From Gnetum montanum (Eukaryota; Streptophyta; Gnetopsida; Gnetales; Gnetaceae): a stretch of DNA of 64,000 nucleotides. Below are positions 11,401-23,109 of this stretch, one piece after another. A model generated the notes under the pieces. The model was not told the origin of the DNA and did no database searches. It was given only the letters and a program-made list of their open reading frames with translations. Position 1 is the first letter of the stretch. Every line of letters begins with the position of its first letter. The stretch is from positions 259,354-323,353 of the forward strand of contig MNCI01011880.1 of assembly GCA_015680685.1 (NCBI GenBank), read 5' to 3'. A program made the position numbers and the translations under genes.

Positions 11401-13859
11401 ATGTCTCTTTCACAAGGAAGCAATGATGCATTGTATGGAAAGAACATTCATTGATGAACTAATGAGATATATGTTAAAGAAAATTGGAGTGACCAATATC
11501 ATGTAGGGATTTCATATGTTCATGACCACCTTGATGACACTCAAAGACTACATTCACCTATGGTAGAAAACCATAGAGGAGATGAAGTAATTCCTAGACT
11601 AGGGGAGGCCTCAAGGCCTAGGACCTCCTTAAAACCTAGAAAATATGAATCAAGGGACCATGGGAAATACCATAGAATCCATGATAATTCCCCTAATTCC
11701 TCATCTCCCTCTTCCTCTTCAACATCTAGTTCTAATGAAGATGAATGTAGGTATAGAGACCAAGCTCATCATTGACATTGAAATAAACATAGGAATCAAA
11801 ACCATGGGAAAAATAAAGGATGTCAAAATGAACATAAACAAAATCATCATAGTCAAACAAATAGAAATAGAAATTTTCATCTCAACATGTCTAATAAGAG
11901 TGAGCCCTTGTTGGCCACTAAGAGCCTAATACAAATCATAGAGGTAGCATCGTAAGGAAATTTGCCTAACAAGGCTTGATATGAATAATATCCCTAAATT
12001 TACAAGAGGCTATGATTTATATCTACAACATCATTTACAAGCCTTCCATGATGTTTGTGCCTTATACAGCATTGAAAGTGGGTTACAAAACCTTAAACTC
12101 TTTCCCAAGATACTAATCGATAAAGTCAAAGTGTGGTATAGATTGTTGAAACCAAATTCAATCTGATGGTGGCTCACAATGCTAGAACTCTTCAACAAGA
12201 AATACCAAACCTATGCAAGGGTGTCTAACCAAAGGAGATGGATCCAATAATGGAGATAAGAACAACATGAACCCTTGAACATGGCCTTAGATAGACATTA
12301 TTCTCTACTGAATAGATGCCTAGGCCATGGTTTCTATGAAGAAGAACAACTTTTCCACATCATATATGGGCTTCATAATGAAATGAGGGAGATCCTTGGG
12401 ATGTATGCTCAAGGTCAATTATACAAGCTACAAACCCATCAAATCCAAGAGCTAATCAAGTGCGTGGAAAAAGAAGAAGAAGAGCTATGTAAATGGGAAA
12501 ATGTTAAGAAATATCACTAGGACCAAACTCTTCAAAATAAGAAGGTCTACATCTATAGTAAGGAGAAAGAGGCAACTCTCGATAAGATGATTCTGCAACA
12601 AACCTTATCGATACAAGTCTATCAATGAACATGAAGTAAAGTTTGATAGGATGTCAGAGTGGATAAATGAGAAATTTACAACTCTCATAGAACTCACAGA
12701 GGAAAAGATAATGCAAAACAAATTAAGCAACCACAATAAATGAAGTAAGAAGAACCAAGAAATAGCTAGAAACACTTATTGGCAAATAGGAAAAATGGTT
12801 GAAGAAAAAAAGGCTATAGACTCAATGATAGATGAAGATCATGGATGTGACATCTACATATATGACCACTTGAAGGGCTACTATGTAGTCATGTTGCATT
12901 TACATGAGTATTGGGCTTTTTCATTAAATCCTAAGTTCGTATAAAAGCATATGCCCAGAAACTTGCCTTTTCCACAAGGTAATTATAAACAATCCTAGAA
13001 CCAAGTGTACTATCCTAGGGGGACTTCTTATCAACCTTAAAACTACTACTAACTATAGTGGCAAAACCCACAATCGTGGATGAGGCCATCATCAAACCAA
13101 CCCTACCCTTACTACCGATTGAACCCATACGAAAATTATGTTCAACAACCTATTTCTCCAACTAGCTCTACTTCCTCTACTTCAAATCACTACTACCACT
13201 CTCCTAAATATCATCATTCCAAGACATCTTCTAAAATATCACCACCTTACACCTCTCATCCTCCATCATATCATTAATATTCTCATACTCCACTCCATCA
13301 CATGTCACCACTAACAAAATAGGAAGGTTCATCACCACAACATCAACAAAAGAATGTCACTTGTGCTACAAATGTGCATAGACATGATAATCCCATAAGG
13401 TCCCCACCACAATCTTGGAAACGTCCTTTCTTTAGGATGGCTCCCATGCATAAGTGTAACAATCATGGACCTACCACATCATCCAAACTAGCACAATGCC
13501 AATCTAGTGCAATGTCTTTGCTATCATAACCAATGTTCTCTGATCCTACAAACAGAAGCAATGAATCTAGCATTGTGGAGTGACGAATAAATCCATCCAT
13601 ACCTAATCATGATCAAGGGTGCAATCATGGACTAGAAATCTACAATGTTCATACTACTCATACTCTGACCCACCATACATTTAACAACTAAGTGTATGCA
13701 CAACAACCCATCTATGCAGCGACCACTAATCCATGAGACACCTAGTGGCTTGAAAATGAAAGGTTAACACTATTTCACAAATGCATGTATCCTACCTATC
13801 CACTTATTAATTATTGTCATGGTGAAACACTTAGTTGTGGGGGATACATCCCATCCTAA
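11401..13859 (+). pseudogene. gag: R3 gag remnant running into a short pol-like tail
   Basis: The likely start is ATG at 11401 (MSLSQGSNDALYGKNIH). A Ser-rich then His/Arg/Asn-rich head (11640-11900) leads to the core with NNIPKFTRGYDL and HHLQAFHDVCALYSIE (about 11980-12080), HYSLLNRCLGHGFYEEEQL (12296) and EKEEEELCKWENVKKY (to 12519). A Cys/His-like block YDHLKGYYVVMLHLHEYW is near 12860-12920, followed by a Pro/Tyr/His-rich region (13080-13280). The frame ends LSCGGYIPS, stop 13857-13859. That tail resembles the end of integrase in R1 (LSHGGDGHLC), so pol appears to have been deleted from between. Numerous stops and frameshifts inactivate the copy. Confidence 0.82.
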
Positions 13860-15275
13860 CATTTAGAATTAATAGGTGTTTTTCATCTTTTTGTTTTACA
13901 ATTTTTCATCATTTTCTTATTTCTTGATATAAATTTTCCCTATCCTTTTTAACTTTTCTTTCACATGTTTTTTTCATTTCCTCTATCACTAATCCTACTT
14001 GTGAATAATATGATTGCATGTAGCCCATTGAGGTGATGTTTTTTCTATGTTATGAAGTCATGAGGGACTGATCATTTGGACAATGAGAACACATCATCCA
14101 TCCATCCATCCATTCCATTAATAACAGGTTCTTACCATGGTCATAATGATATTCCTTTTCATCACAAAAAGAAGAATAAATTCCTAATAATTGTGCCTAA
14201 ATAGAAAAGTGCAAAACCAAGTAGAAATGTGAAAGGTATAACAACAAGAAAATTTGTGAACTTTGTTTGACCACTTTTGTATGTTCTATCATGTTGCTAA
14301 GGTTGTAATGATGTCCTTGTAGATCTAACGAAAAAATGAGAGTAAGTGTAAAAGAAAAGGATATTGAATAAATTTTTGAGGGCCCCACTGAAAAGACATG
14401 TCAACCATGCTTGAAGATTGGCAAATTCTCAAAATCCATCAAAAAAACACAAAAAAAAAATAAAACAAAAAAAGAGAGAAAAAAATAATGGGAATTTAAA
14501 GCACACCCCTTAAACATAATAATGGTATACAAGAACTAGTTATGGGGTTGAAAAGACATGTTACCCATGCCTAAAGGAATCCCTCTAACTAAGGCCCATC
14601 CTTTCTTCTTCTCTTTTCTTCTTTGTTTAGAGTGATGATTGTTCTTTGTGGTGGTTGTGGACTCATGGTCGTTGGGAGAAAGAAACACATCAATGCTAGA
14701 TCACTATTCATGGTATGGACTTGGTCTAAACATGGATGGATGGGTATGCTGATCATTTTAATCACATTTTTCACAAGAACCTATTGAGGACATGCTCAAC
14801 TATCTTACATCCTAATCTCTACAATTCCATCTCATTGCATTATTCACCTCACTGCTACATGCAATTATGAGCCTTTTTTTTTTATGTAGTATAGTGCAAC
14901 ATCTCAACCATGATAATTGTGTGTTGTTTGGAATAAAGGCATGGTATACATTTAACTTCTCAAGTGTTCATGAACATCTATACAAGTGATTATGCAAGGG
15001 CATTATGGTAGGATCCTACTTTGGGGAGGATCCACTCACATAATGTTTGTTGATCATGGCTTTGAACTAACCTTCACATCTTCCAAAACATTAGTAATGA
15101 TTTCTCTGAATTTAGGCATGATTTTGAAACTTCTTTTCATTCATTTCATTAATTTTTCCTAAGTTTCTATTTCTGTATGCATTAATATTTCTTGTTCATC
15201 TTTTCAATTCGACCTTTGGTTTCAATTGTTCAAAAAATTATGTGCTTCCAGAGTTATGCTTATTAGTCATGGGGG
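13860..15275 (+). other. R3 3' noncoding region, first part (interrupted by R4)
   Basis: No coding potential seen. It opens T-rich, has a CCATCCATCC run at about 14095-14118, and holds the conserved blocks AAAAGACATGTTACCCATGC (14551-14570) and CAAGGGCATTATGG with TACTTTGGGGAGGATCCACT (14995-15035). An AGTCATGGGGGC box ends at 15276, abutting the R4 target duplication. Overlapping open frames here are small and AT-biased. Confidence 0.75.
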
Positions 15276-15280
15276 CTAGG

Positions 15281-16142
15281 TGATGGGACATGATATCGCA
15301 TGGGCCGTGATATTATTTCCGCCCTGATATCGCATCCCCCAAGATATCACATACGCGATATCGCATCTTCCCCTCTAATATCGCGTACGCGATATCGCAG
15401 CCCACCGCAATGTCTATAAATAAGAAGCAACTCTCCCTTGTTTGGAAATAGTTTAGTTCCTTAGTGAAACTTTGGCAATTTGATCCCTCCAGAGATAGAT
15501 TATTTTTCAATGTCTGCCCGCAGTGTGGTGATTGTAATTATACAGCATTCTTTATTCAAGTGTGACGTACTTGGACATGCACATGACCAGAAATAAAGAT
15601 CGAGATTACTTCATCATTGCAGCATTCACTTTGTTATTTATTTATTTAATTGTTATTTACTGCTTTTCTAATTCGTTTCTCTCACCCTTAAACTCCTAGT
15701 AATGCGGAATGAGTACGACTTGATTATGAGCATTTAAGTGTGACTACTTGGTAACTCAGTGGCGTACCTAGGATCTACGCTTGGTAATCCCAATGGTAGT
15801 CGTGCACGAAGTCCAAGATGTGTACGAATAATCAAGGAACGGATGCTCATTGCACTTACGCTAGATTATATTTTCTTACCCTTTCCTCCTAGCTTAGCTT
15901 AGTTAATATTACTTTCCACTTCCTTCAGGAGTAGCATTAGGTTAGAACACATCATACACCTCACTTTGGACTAGACCATGCATGATAAATATAATACTAG
16001 TCCAAGTGGGAAGACAACGAACTACAACCTAAGGTTAACAATCTAGGTGCCACAACTAGTCCTTCTGCAGAGTTCGACTGGATTGCACGTGAAAATGCTC
16101 TTATTCATATGGCTAAGTGTAGGGGTATCTCACCACTCATCA
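15281..16142 (+). repeat. R4 5' LTR
   Basis: 862 bp. The first 130 bp are packed with GATATCGC-like words, some in palindromic form such as GCGATATCGC. TATAAATA follows at 15415. The 3' LTR aligns over its length with small indels (for example, extra bases near 15302-15325) and mainly transition differences. Confidence 0.95.
15415..15422 (+). promoter_or_regulatory. TATA box of R4 5' LTR
   Basis: TATAAATA in TGTCTATAAATAAGAAG, about 135 bp into the LTR and right after the GATATC-word cluster. Confidence 0.78.
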
Positions 16143-16143
16143 T

Positions 16144-16161
16144 TGGCGCCGTTGCCAGGGA
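16144..16161 (+). other. R4 primer binding site, tRNA-Asp type
   Basis: TGGCGCCGTTGCCAGGGA begins two bases after the LTR. Plant tRNA-Asp(GUC) with CCA ends TCCCCGGCAACGGCGCCA, so 17 of 18 positions pair. This primer is usual for Athila/Tat-type plant gypsy elements. Confidence 0.95.
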
Positions 16162-16274
16162 CGGTGCTAGCTATCTAGATTAGTTATATCATACAAGGTC
16201 ATTGTAAAGGACTTAACGATATATCTTTTATAAAAAATAATTATTAAAAGTCACACGTAATTCACACACAACTT

Positions 16275-18264
16275 CACAACAAGGCATATCCTACGAGACA
16301 ATAATAACGCCATACTTAGTGAGGAAGTTCATTGGAGAACCAACGAACTATATGATGATGAAGATTGGAGTATACAACCTGAAGTAGGGGTTTCTTATAA
16401 ACATGAATGAAAACAATGTCATCCCAACACAAGGAAGCATAACTTACCCGATGACGATGAACCCCTACTAGCCACTACAAGCTTAACGCAAATACAGGAG
16501 GCTATTTGAATCTCACGTAGGCATCGTAAAGAGAGCCGACTACCCAAGCTTGATTTAAACAACTTTCCTACCATTTCAGGAGGCTATGACTTAGATCCGC
16601 ATCAACATTTACAAGCCTTCTATGATGCCTGCACATGGAATAACATTGATGATGGGTGGCAAAAACTTCAACTCTTTCCTATGACACTCGTTGACTAAGC
16701 AAAAGTATGGTATAGATCATTAAAACCAAATTCAATACGACGCTGGTCAACAATGGTAGAAGTCTTTAATGAAAAATATCAAACCTATGCAAGAGTGTTA
16801 GCCTTGAGGAAACAAATCCAAGGATGGAAACAAGCCAAACATGAACCCTTGGACATGGCCTTAGAAAGATATTATGCACTATTAAACAACTGTCCAGGCC
16901 ATGGGTTTTTTGATGAAAGTCTAATGTACCATATTATTGATGGGCTACATAACGAAACAAGAGAGACCTTCTGAGTATATGCCCAAGGTCAACTATACAA
17001 ACTACGAACCCATCAAGTTCAAGAGCTTATTAAGCAGGTAGGAAAAGAAGAAGGAAAAATGGCTAGATGGGAGAGTGTTGAAAAACATCAACGAGACAAA
17101 AATTTTAACTTAACAAAGGTCCATGATCATAACAAGGAGAAATCAACCAATCTCAAGGTGGAAACATCATCTTTTCCAATACAAAAATCGTTAAAAGAAG
17201 CCGAGGCAAAGATCAATAAGATGTTGGAATGGATGTATCAAAAGTATGGAGAATTTATCAACAATATTGGAGATAAAGTTTTGACAACCCAAGAAGCAAG
17301 ACAAAACATTATACATTTAGAAAAAAAATGAAGGGAATAAGTGCTCAACTGCTAATCATACGTATGAATGTAACATATGCATGTACGATCACCCCAAGGG
17401 CCAATGCCCAATACTGTTACATCTACATGAGCATTGGGGAAACACGTTACATCTAAAGTTCGTACAGAGATACTATGTTCGGTCACAGTGGCAACAATCC
17501 TAGTCATGGGGGAGACTACCATTAGACTGGAGACACCCTTCATATCATCTGAACCCAAATTCTTATCTTGTTCAACATCCTGTTTCTTCAACTGGGCCAA
17601 AATGCACTTTATCTCACCACAATACCATTCTCCTCAATACTATCAACCCATGCCTCCAACACAACCACCACCTTGTGCACCTTATACTCCTCCTAACTTT
17701 CAACATTCTCATCCTTTCCCTCCTTCCACAGTGCCACCAACTGTTCCTAAGGTACCTACACCACCGCGACAACCCACGAACAACACTTGTGCTACTACTA
17801 CCAACAGCAGTGAGAAAGCCCCTCAACATCAAAAGCACCCCTTCTTTAAACACCACCGTAAGAAGGGATAACATAATTCAGAGGCCACTGCATCTTCCAA
17901 CTCAACACAAGTCCCACACTATGGTTCATCCTTACCTTCAAATCCAATGCCTCATGTAACTTCATCAGGGCCACCAATTAACACTCCAACAACCATACAG
18001 CCCAATGAACACACCCATGGGAGGCATCATCCCAATCTTTGCATACCATCTAACGGTCCCAAATATCATAGTGGGTCAACTCATTATAAGGGAACTACAT
18101 CGTATAAAGTGCCCCACTATGTTCATTATAATCAAGTGTGTGAACCCCGAGGGGATAAGTATGGATCAGTTCCAATATTTCCAACATGCAAGGATCCTTA
18201 TATTACATTAATTAATCCTTTCCATACTCAACTGCTTAGTTGTGGGGGATATCCCCCATTCTAG
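16275..18264 (+). pseudogene. gag: R4 gag with short pol-like C-terminal tail
   Basis: Gag core (about 16545-17130): FPTISGGYDLDPHQHLQAFY, WQKLQLFPMTLVD, RWSTMVEVFNEKYQTYARV, ERYYALLNNCPGHGF and YAQGQLYKLRTHQVQELIKQ. A helical segment follows (about 17060-17330). Then comes a Cys/His block, ECNICMYDHPKGQCPILLHL then HEHWG (about 17368-17440), and a Pro/His/Gln-rich region (17640-17850). The last frame, 17947-18264, ends HTQLLSCGGYPPF. An ATG could not be fixed, since the codon aligned with the R3 start is not ATG here. A few stops (near 16697 and 16972) break it, but it is the best-preserved gag in the window. Confidence 0.88.
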
Positions 18265-19893
18265 TAACAAGCAGGATTAATAAATATTTTTCATTTTCTT
18301 TAATCTTACAACTTTTTGTTTTCCAGTTTTTTCATTTTTCAAATTTTTGTTTTATCTTTTTGTCTTTTTGTCTTTTTACGTTTTTGTAAGTAATCTCATC
18401 TACGAATAAAACACTCATGTGGATCGTTGGTTGAGGTGTGTTCTATGTTATTAAGTCATGAGCGATCAATTATTTGAACAGTGAGCCCATTACACCCACT
18501 CATCCATTCTACAAATAAGAGGTTTTGTTCGAGGGTACAATGATATTCTTGAAATTCTTAAAACTTAAAATTAATTTTCTGTTCATTGTACCCAGAATGA
18601 AGAAGGATGGACCAAGAGGAAATGATTAGGGTGTGACATCAAGGGGACTTGCAGATTCTCTCTGGTGACGTTTGTGGGAGTTATCATGCAACCTAGTTGT
18701 ACTAAGATCCTTGTAGATCTAATGAAAAATGGGAGTAAGAGTAATCAAAAGGGCACTCAAAAATCAAAGGTTGTTCTAAGGGGTCCCACTGGAAAGACAT
18801 GCATCCATGCCTGAAGGTTGGCAGCTTCTCTAGATTCAATAAAGTTCAAAAAAAAAGAAAAAAAAAGAGAAGAAAAAGAAAAGAAAAACAAAGTGCCACA
18901 AAATAAAAGTCACTCCTCCCTTGAATAAAACGCCAAGTGATCGTACATCTTGTTGTTATGGTACTCTCATAGTTGTTCATCATGGGATGAAATAATGCGA
19001 TGTCACTAGTCCAAGGAATGGACTTGGTCCTGATCTTGGAATGATGGGTTAATGACATATTAATCATGCTTTACACGCAGGATTCACTGTGCCCTGGGTC
19101 AGTTACCTCATGTCCCAATCTCTACGATCCCTTTCTATAGTTCATCTCCTCTCACTGTTTGTGTAATTGTAGCTCGTTTTCCATGTAGCATAGGATTTTC
19201 ATCTCATTCCGGTGCTATTTACATGTGTGTGTTTTGTGGAGTTAGTGCGGATTACATTTAACCCTTCTAGTACCCACGGACACTTTAAGTGTGGTTACAC
19301 AAGGGCATTATAGGTTGAAACCTACTTTGGAGAGGACCCACTTATGTAATCTTTTGTAATCTTCACTTAGGACATAGCTTACACACACAATTTCTTACCC
19401 ACAGCTTAATTTTTCAATTGATTTTCTTTCCCTAGTATTATCCCTCTGAATTTCAACGTTCCAATATACCATTACATACCCTTTTTCTTACCACCAAAGG
19501 TTTTATTGATGAAATCCACACCATTATCATTAATTGGGCCTTTTGAATTAATGAAATTACCCTACAACATCTTGATCATAATCAATGTCCTCAATTTCCA
19601 ACGTTAATTTCAAGAAAATCATTTAAAAAATCAATATTTTTCATGTGTCTCACATTACTTGGGATGAGATATCACATACACGATATCGCATCCCATGTGA
19701 TATCGCATCCCATAAGCCTATAAATAGGTACTGCCGCAACACTTAGTATCATTTTACCATTTCCACAAGGGGAGTTTCTGAAATTTTTCTTTGCGACTTA
19801 TGATTGAGTGACCCTTGCTTTTCTACTCATATCTCGCTCATTGATACTCCGATTTTAATTCTATTTGAACCTGCTTGAACCCGGAGTGTTTAG
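18265..19893 (+). other. R4 conserved noncoding region after gag
   Basis: T-rich start, then blocks shared with the sister elements: GGAAAGACATGCATCCATGC (18791-18810) and CAAGGGCATTATAGG with CTACTTTGGAGAGGACCCAC (19299-19342). There is a purine tract of A and G at 18847-18890. No reading frame looks coding. A TTTAGTCATGGGGGAGA box closes the region at 19895-19911. Confidence 0.75.
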
Positions 19894-20183
19894 TTTAGTC
19901 ATGGGGGAGAGACATTTGTCGAAAAGTGCCTAACGTTTTTGAAATTTATCATCACCCAAAGGACATCAACTAGGGTAATTAACTTAACACTTAGAATAAT
20001 TATGCCTAGAAATCATATAACCCTTAGGTATACCAACAGATTAAAAATGGAAACCACCTAAGTCACAAGACTCATTATTACAAACTTTCAGGCATGATCA
20101 CACATTATAACATAAGATCTTTAACTAAGACAAGCAGTAAGGTATAACTTAACTTCAAAAACAACCTTACTAATGCTTGACCC

Positions 20184-20195
20184 GTGTGATTGCAG
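20184..20195 (+). promoter_or_regulatory. Splice-acceptor-like site in front of the R4 extra ORF
   Basis: GTGTGATTGCAG stands directly before the ATG at 20196. R2 has TTGATTGATTGCAG in front of its ATG at 38148, and R1 has TTGTGTGTGCAG before 7174. A conserved CAG|ATG junction suggests the extra ORF is translated from a spliced subgenomic RNA. The donor was not identified. Confidence 0.6.
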
Positions 20196-22960
20196 ATGGC
20201 CCCAAAACGTGCATAGCAGGAGGGTCATGTTCAAGGTGGAAAGAAACGATCTCGGAGAGGTGGAAGACAAGGTCCTGCCAGACAACATGTAGAATAGGAA
20301 GAGCACTCATTCAACATCCATCAAGATGAACCTCCTACCAGATGATTTGGGTAGGCAAAAGGAGGAGCTGCTGCTACACTTGAACTAGGACAACAACTTA
20401 CATTGCCTCCAAAATGTGTTCAGGCCATACACAAAAAGTCCACATTTATTGTGATGATTGTGGAGTTAAACTTCGAATCCTTTACAGAGTTTTCTCCTGA
20501 GGCTATTAGGGATCACCTCAAAGGGTCTCCCTTATGGCCTGTCCTCTCTAAAAGCAATGCTTGGTACCTAGGAGAGACGTACCAATTTTGGCACAATAAG
20601 GAGCAAGGCACCACTATTAACATTTGTGGTGTGATAGTTGACTTCTCTGCATAGGCCATTTCGGAAGTGTTAAACTTTCCAAATACAAGGCCCAAGGTTG
20701 CTTGATTATCCACCCGTTCAGATCCCGATGTGTGGAAGGATTGGTTGGAGAAGGCTTATGGCAGAGATAAAGCATTTGGTGAATTGACGACGGAAGAGAG
20801 AGTTTACTTCAAAATTGGGACATATCACCTCTTCCCCACAAAAGGTTTGAAAATAATATCCACATATGCAGCTAGAGGATGTGTAGTGTTGATGGAAAAG
20901 GTTAACGCTAACCTACCCCATCTATATTTGATGGAGATCTGAGGTGGTTTGAAGAACGGAAGACAGGGAAGATGGTGCTGCCTTTCCCCTATCTTATTAG
21001 AAAGCTGTGCCAACGTGCAAATATTCAGGGATACACTAATAATGTACTGTGAAAAGCTCAAACTACTTCATATGTTGAATTGCTGAAAGCACCAGTTCCA
21101 AGGAAAAGCACTAGCAAAGAGTTGGGACCCGAACAAGAAGAAGAACAGATGGTTGGACCCAGTCAACCTCTAGCCATGGGTCCCAGCCAACAACAAGAAG
21201 CAGGGCCTAGCACAGGCTAAGATCAGTTGTCTCCACTGCAAGACAACAGATTATTGATGAGCCATCTTAGGGCCATCGCTGAGACGATCAGTTGGGGAAG
21301 CCGTGATGACACAAACCTCTTCCACGTCATCGATGATGCCATACAGCCTACAGTTTCATTAGATTGCACAAGCGGTGAATTATCCATTCAAACAGGAGGA
21401 GGGGAAGTAGATGGTCACAACAGATCTTAAGAAATGCGACATCTTTTCAGGTGTAATTAGAGACTGGTGAAGGGGCCACTGTGGTGGTCATGCAACACCA
21501 GAATGCCATGGGAGCTACTGAAGTAGTCGTTGACCACATCAAAGAATCCTTCAATGTACCTGTTGTGCCACTAGCAGATCTCTTAGGAGCATGGGATGCT
21601 CAAAATCTGGCCAAAACCTCAATGACTCATATGGAACATGAGGATGTGCTAGATCTATTGCTACAAATAGGGCAATTTCTAACGTCCCTGTTTGACATCC
21701 CTCAGGATGTCACAGCAATTCAATCAGATCTCATTTCCACAAAGGAGAAGCTAGTCACATCTAAAGTAAGGGTCGAGCATGCTAAAGCTGAAGTGTAGAA
21801 ATTACAAGAGCAACTCATAGCCTTACAAGTAGCACAGCGAGATCCTCTACAAGTTTTTTCTTGTGGACCAATTAGAAAATTTTAGAATCGAGCAACTAAC
21901 CAAGTTGTTCACAGAGAATAAAAAGGTGGTGGATGAAAAGGAGAAGGCTGTTTGGGATGCCTCTACAATAGAAGTGCAAACACATGCACATCTTAAGGCA
22001 CTCAAGGCCTTAGAAGAAGAAAATAAGCAGTTGGTTGCAGACAACCTTCGGTTGATTGCTATGAAGAAACAAAAGAATGTTCTCGATAAACACTTTCATT
22101 AGTTATGAAAATAATTCATTCGAGTCAACCGAGACATAAGCTGTTTAGCCAGAGAAAATTGAACCCTCTCAATGGAGGAGGTACACGCTATTTAACAAAA
22201 ATCAGCAATTGAGATAAGCGCATGGCAGAATGAGGCTAAACGACATGAGAAGCTGAAGGAGCACTTCCGCGATCAGGTGGGGATGTATAAACAGATCCTT
22301 GAAAAGGAGATCCATATGGCCAAGGCTCAAATCAACACTATCAGTTCTCAACACACTAATTGGAGGGCCATGTTGGACACCTACGCCTTCGTCCACCAAG
22401 CAGAAGTTAAGAACCAGGACCTGCAGATTTAGGACTTGATAGAATACATGTAGTTGAAAAACCTCAAATATGTCAGCCTTGCCATGTTAACAGCAAGGTG
22501 CCTGAGAATAGAGCTCGAGTAGTAGGTAGCTTCCACTCATATCAAATATGAAGAAGAATTTGCAGAACACAAGAAGTTGGCAGAAAAACTAGATGTTGCA
22601 AATTCTAAACTCAAGGTGGTAAAAGCTAGCTATCAAGGGCAAAAATATGTTGCAACCAAATTGGCTTAATGGCTAATAGATCTTCATGAATATAAGGATA
22701 AAGCCAGAGCCTATGAGGAGGAATGACGGGTGTTCGCGGGATGGTATGTCAAAGCAAACCAAATGTTCCCACAACTACCCTATCCATGGGAAGTGCCAAC
22801 TCCATCAAACATTGGAACACTACCATAGACAGCACAAGCCCCTTGAACCGAAGAGGAGAAGCTCTAGGCCATACTTCAACACCATCAAGCTTCAAAGCCT
22901 AGACCACATGACAAAGGGAAAGCACCCATGGAGGAGCCACCGCCACCAAGAACTACATGA
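20196..22960 (+). pseudogene. R4 extra ORF: basic head, globular domain, coiled-coil tail
   Basis: The start is ATG at 20196 (MAPKRA, then a Lys/Arg/Gly-rich stretch that looks like a nuclear-localisation or RNA-binding head). A folded-looking domain follows at about 20400-21080: LKGSPLWPVLSK, WYLGETYQFWHNKEQGTTIN, ERVYFKIGTYHLFPTKGLK and LMEKVNANLPHLYLMEI. Then a Gln-rich linker (21090-21220), a long helical region with coiled-coil spacing (about 21700-22110 and 22200-22620), and a final Trp/Tyr segment AGWYVKANQMFPQLPYPW. It ends PMEEPPPPRTT with TGA at 22958-22960. Breaks are mostly CAG-to-TAG. It occupies the env-like/aORF position of Athila/Tat elements, but I see no signal peptide or membrane span. 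R2 carries a homologue. Confidence 0.8.
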
Positions 22961-23109
22961 GTTCAAAATTTTTGTAGTTGTAACATTTTTCTATGTTGTG
23001 TCTTCCCACACTGCGGCATCATTTTATTTTTTCCATCTAATAATACCATACATATCCACTGTGTAATCACTATAACTCGAGGATGAGTTTTTATTCAGTC
23101 ATGGGGGTA
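22961..23109 (+). other. R4 polypurine tract region
   Basis: Short noncoding tail. ACTCGAGGATGAGTTTTTAT leads into TCAGTCATGGGGGTA, which abuts the 3' LTR. The same paired motifs stand before the 3' LTRs of R1, R2, R3 and R6. Confidence 0.8.

Noticed and set aside
14095-14118. CCATCCATCC run as a regulatory element
   Set aside because: Simple-sequence slippage in a block that is otherwise variable among sisters.
17614-17874. Minus-strand 86-codon frame opposite R4 gag
   Set aside because: Mirror of the Pro/His/Thr-rich plus-strand gag tail; no independent support.
22686-23066. 126-codon frame at the end of the R4 extra ORF
   Set aside because: Out of frame with the conserved product that ends at 22960; open by chance after the true frame accumulated stops.
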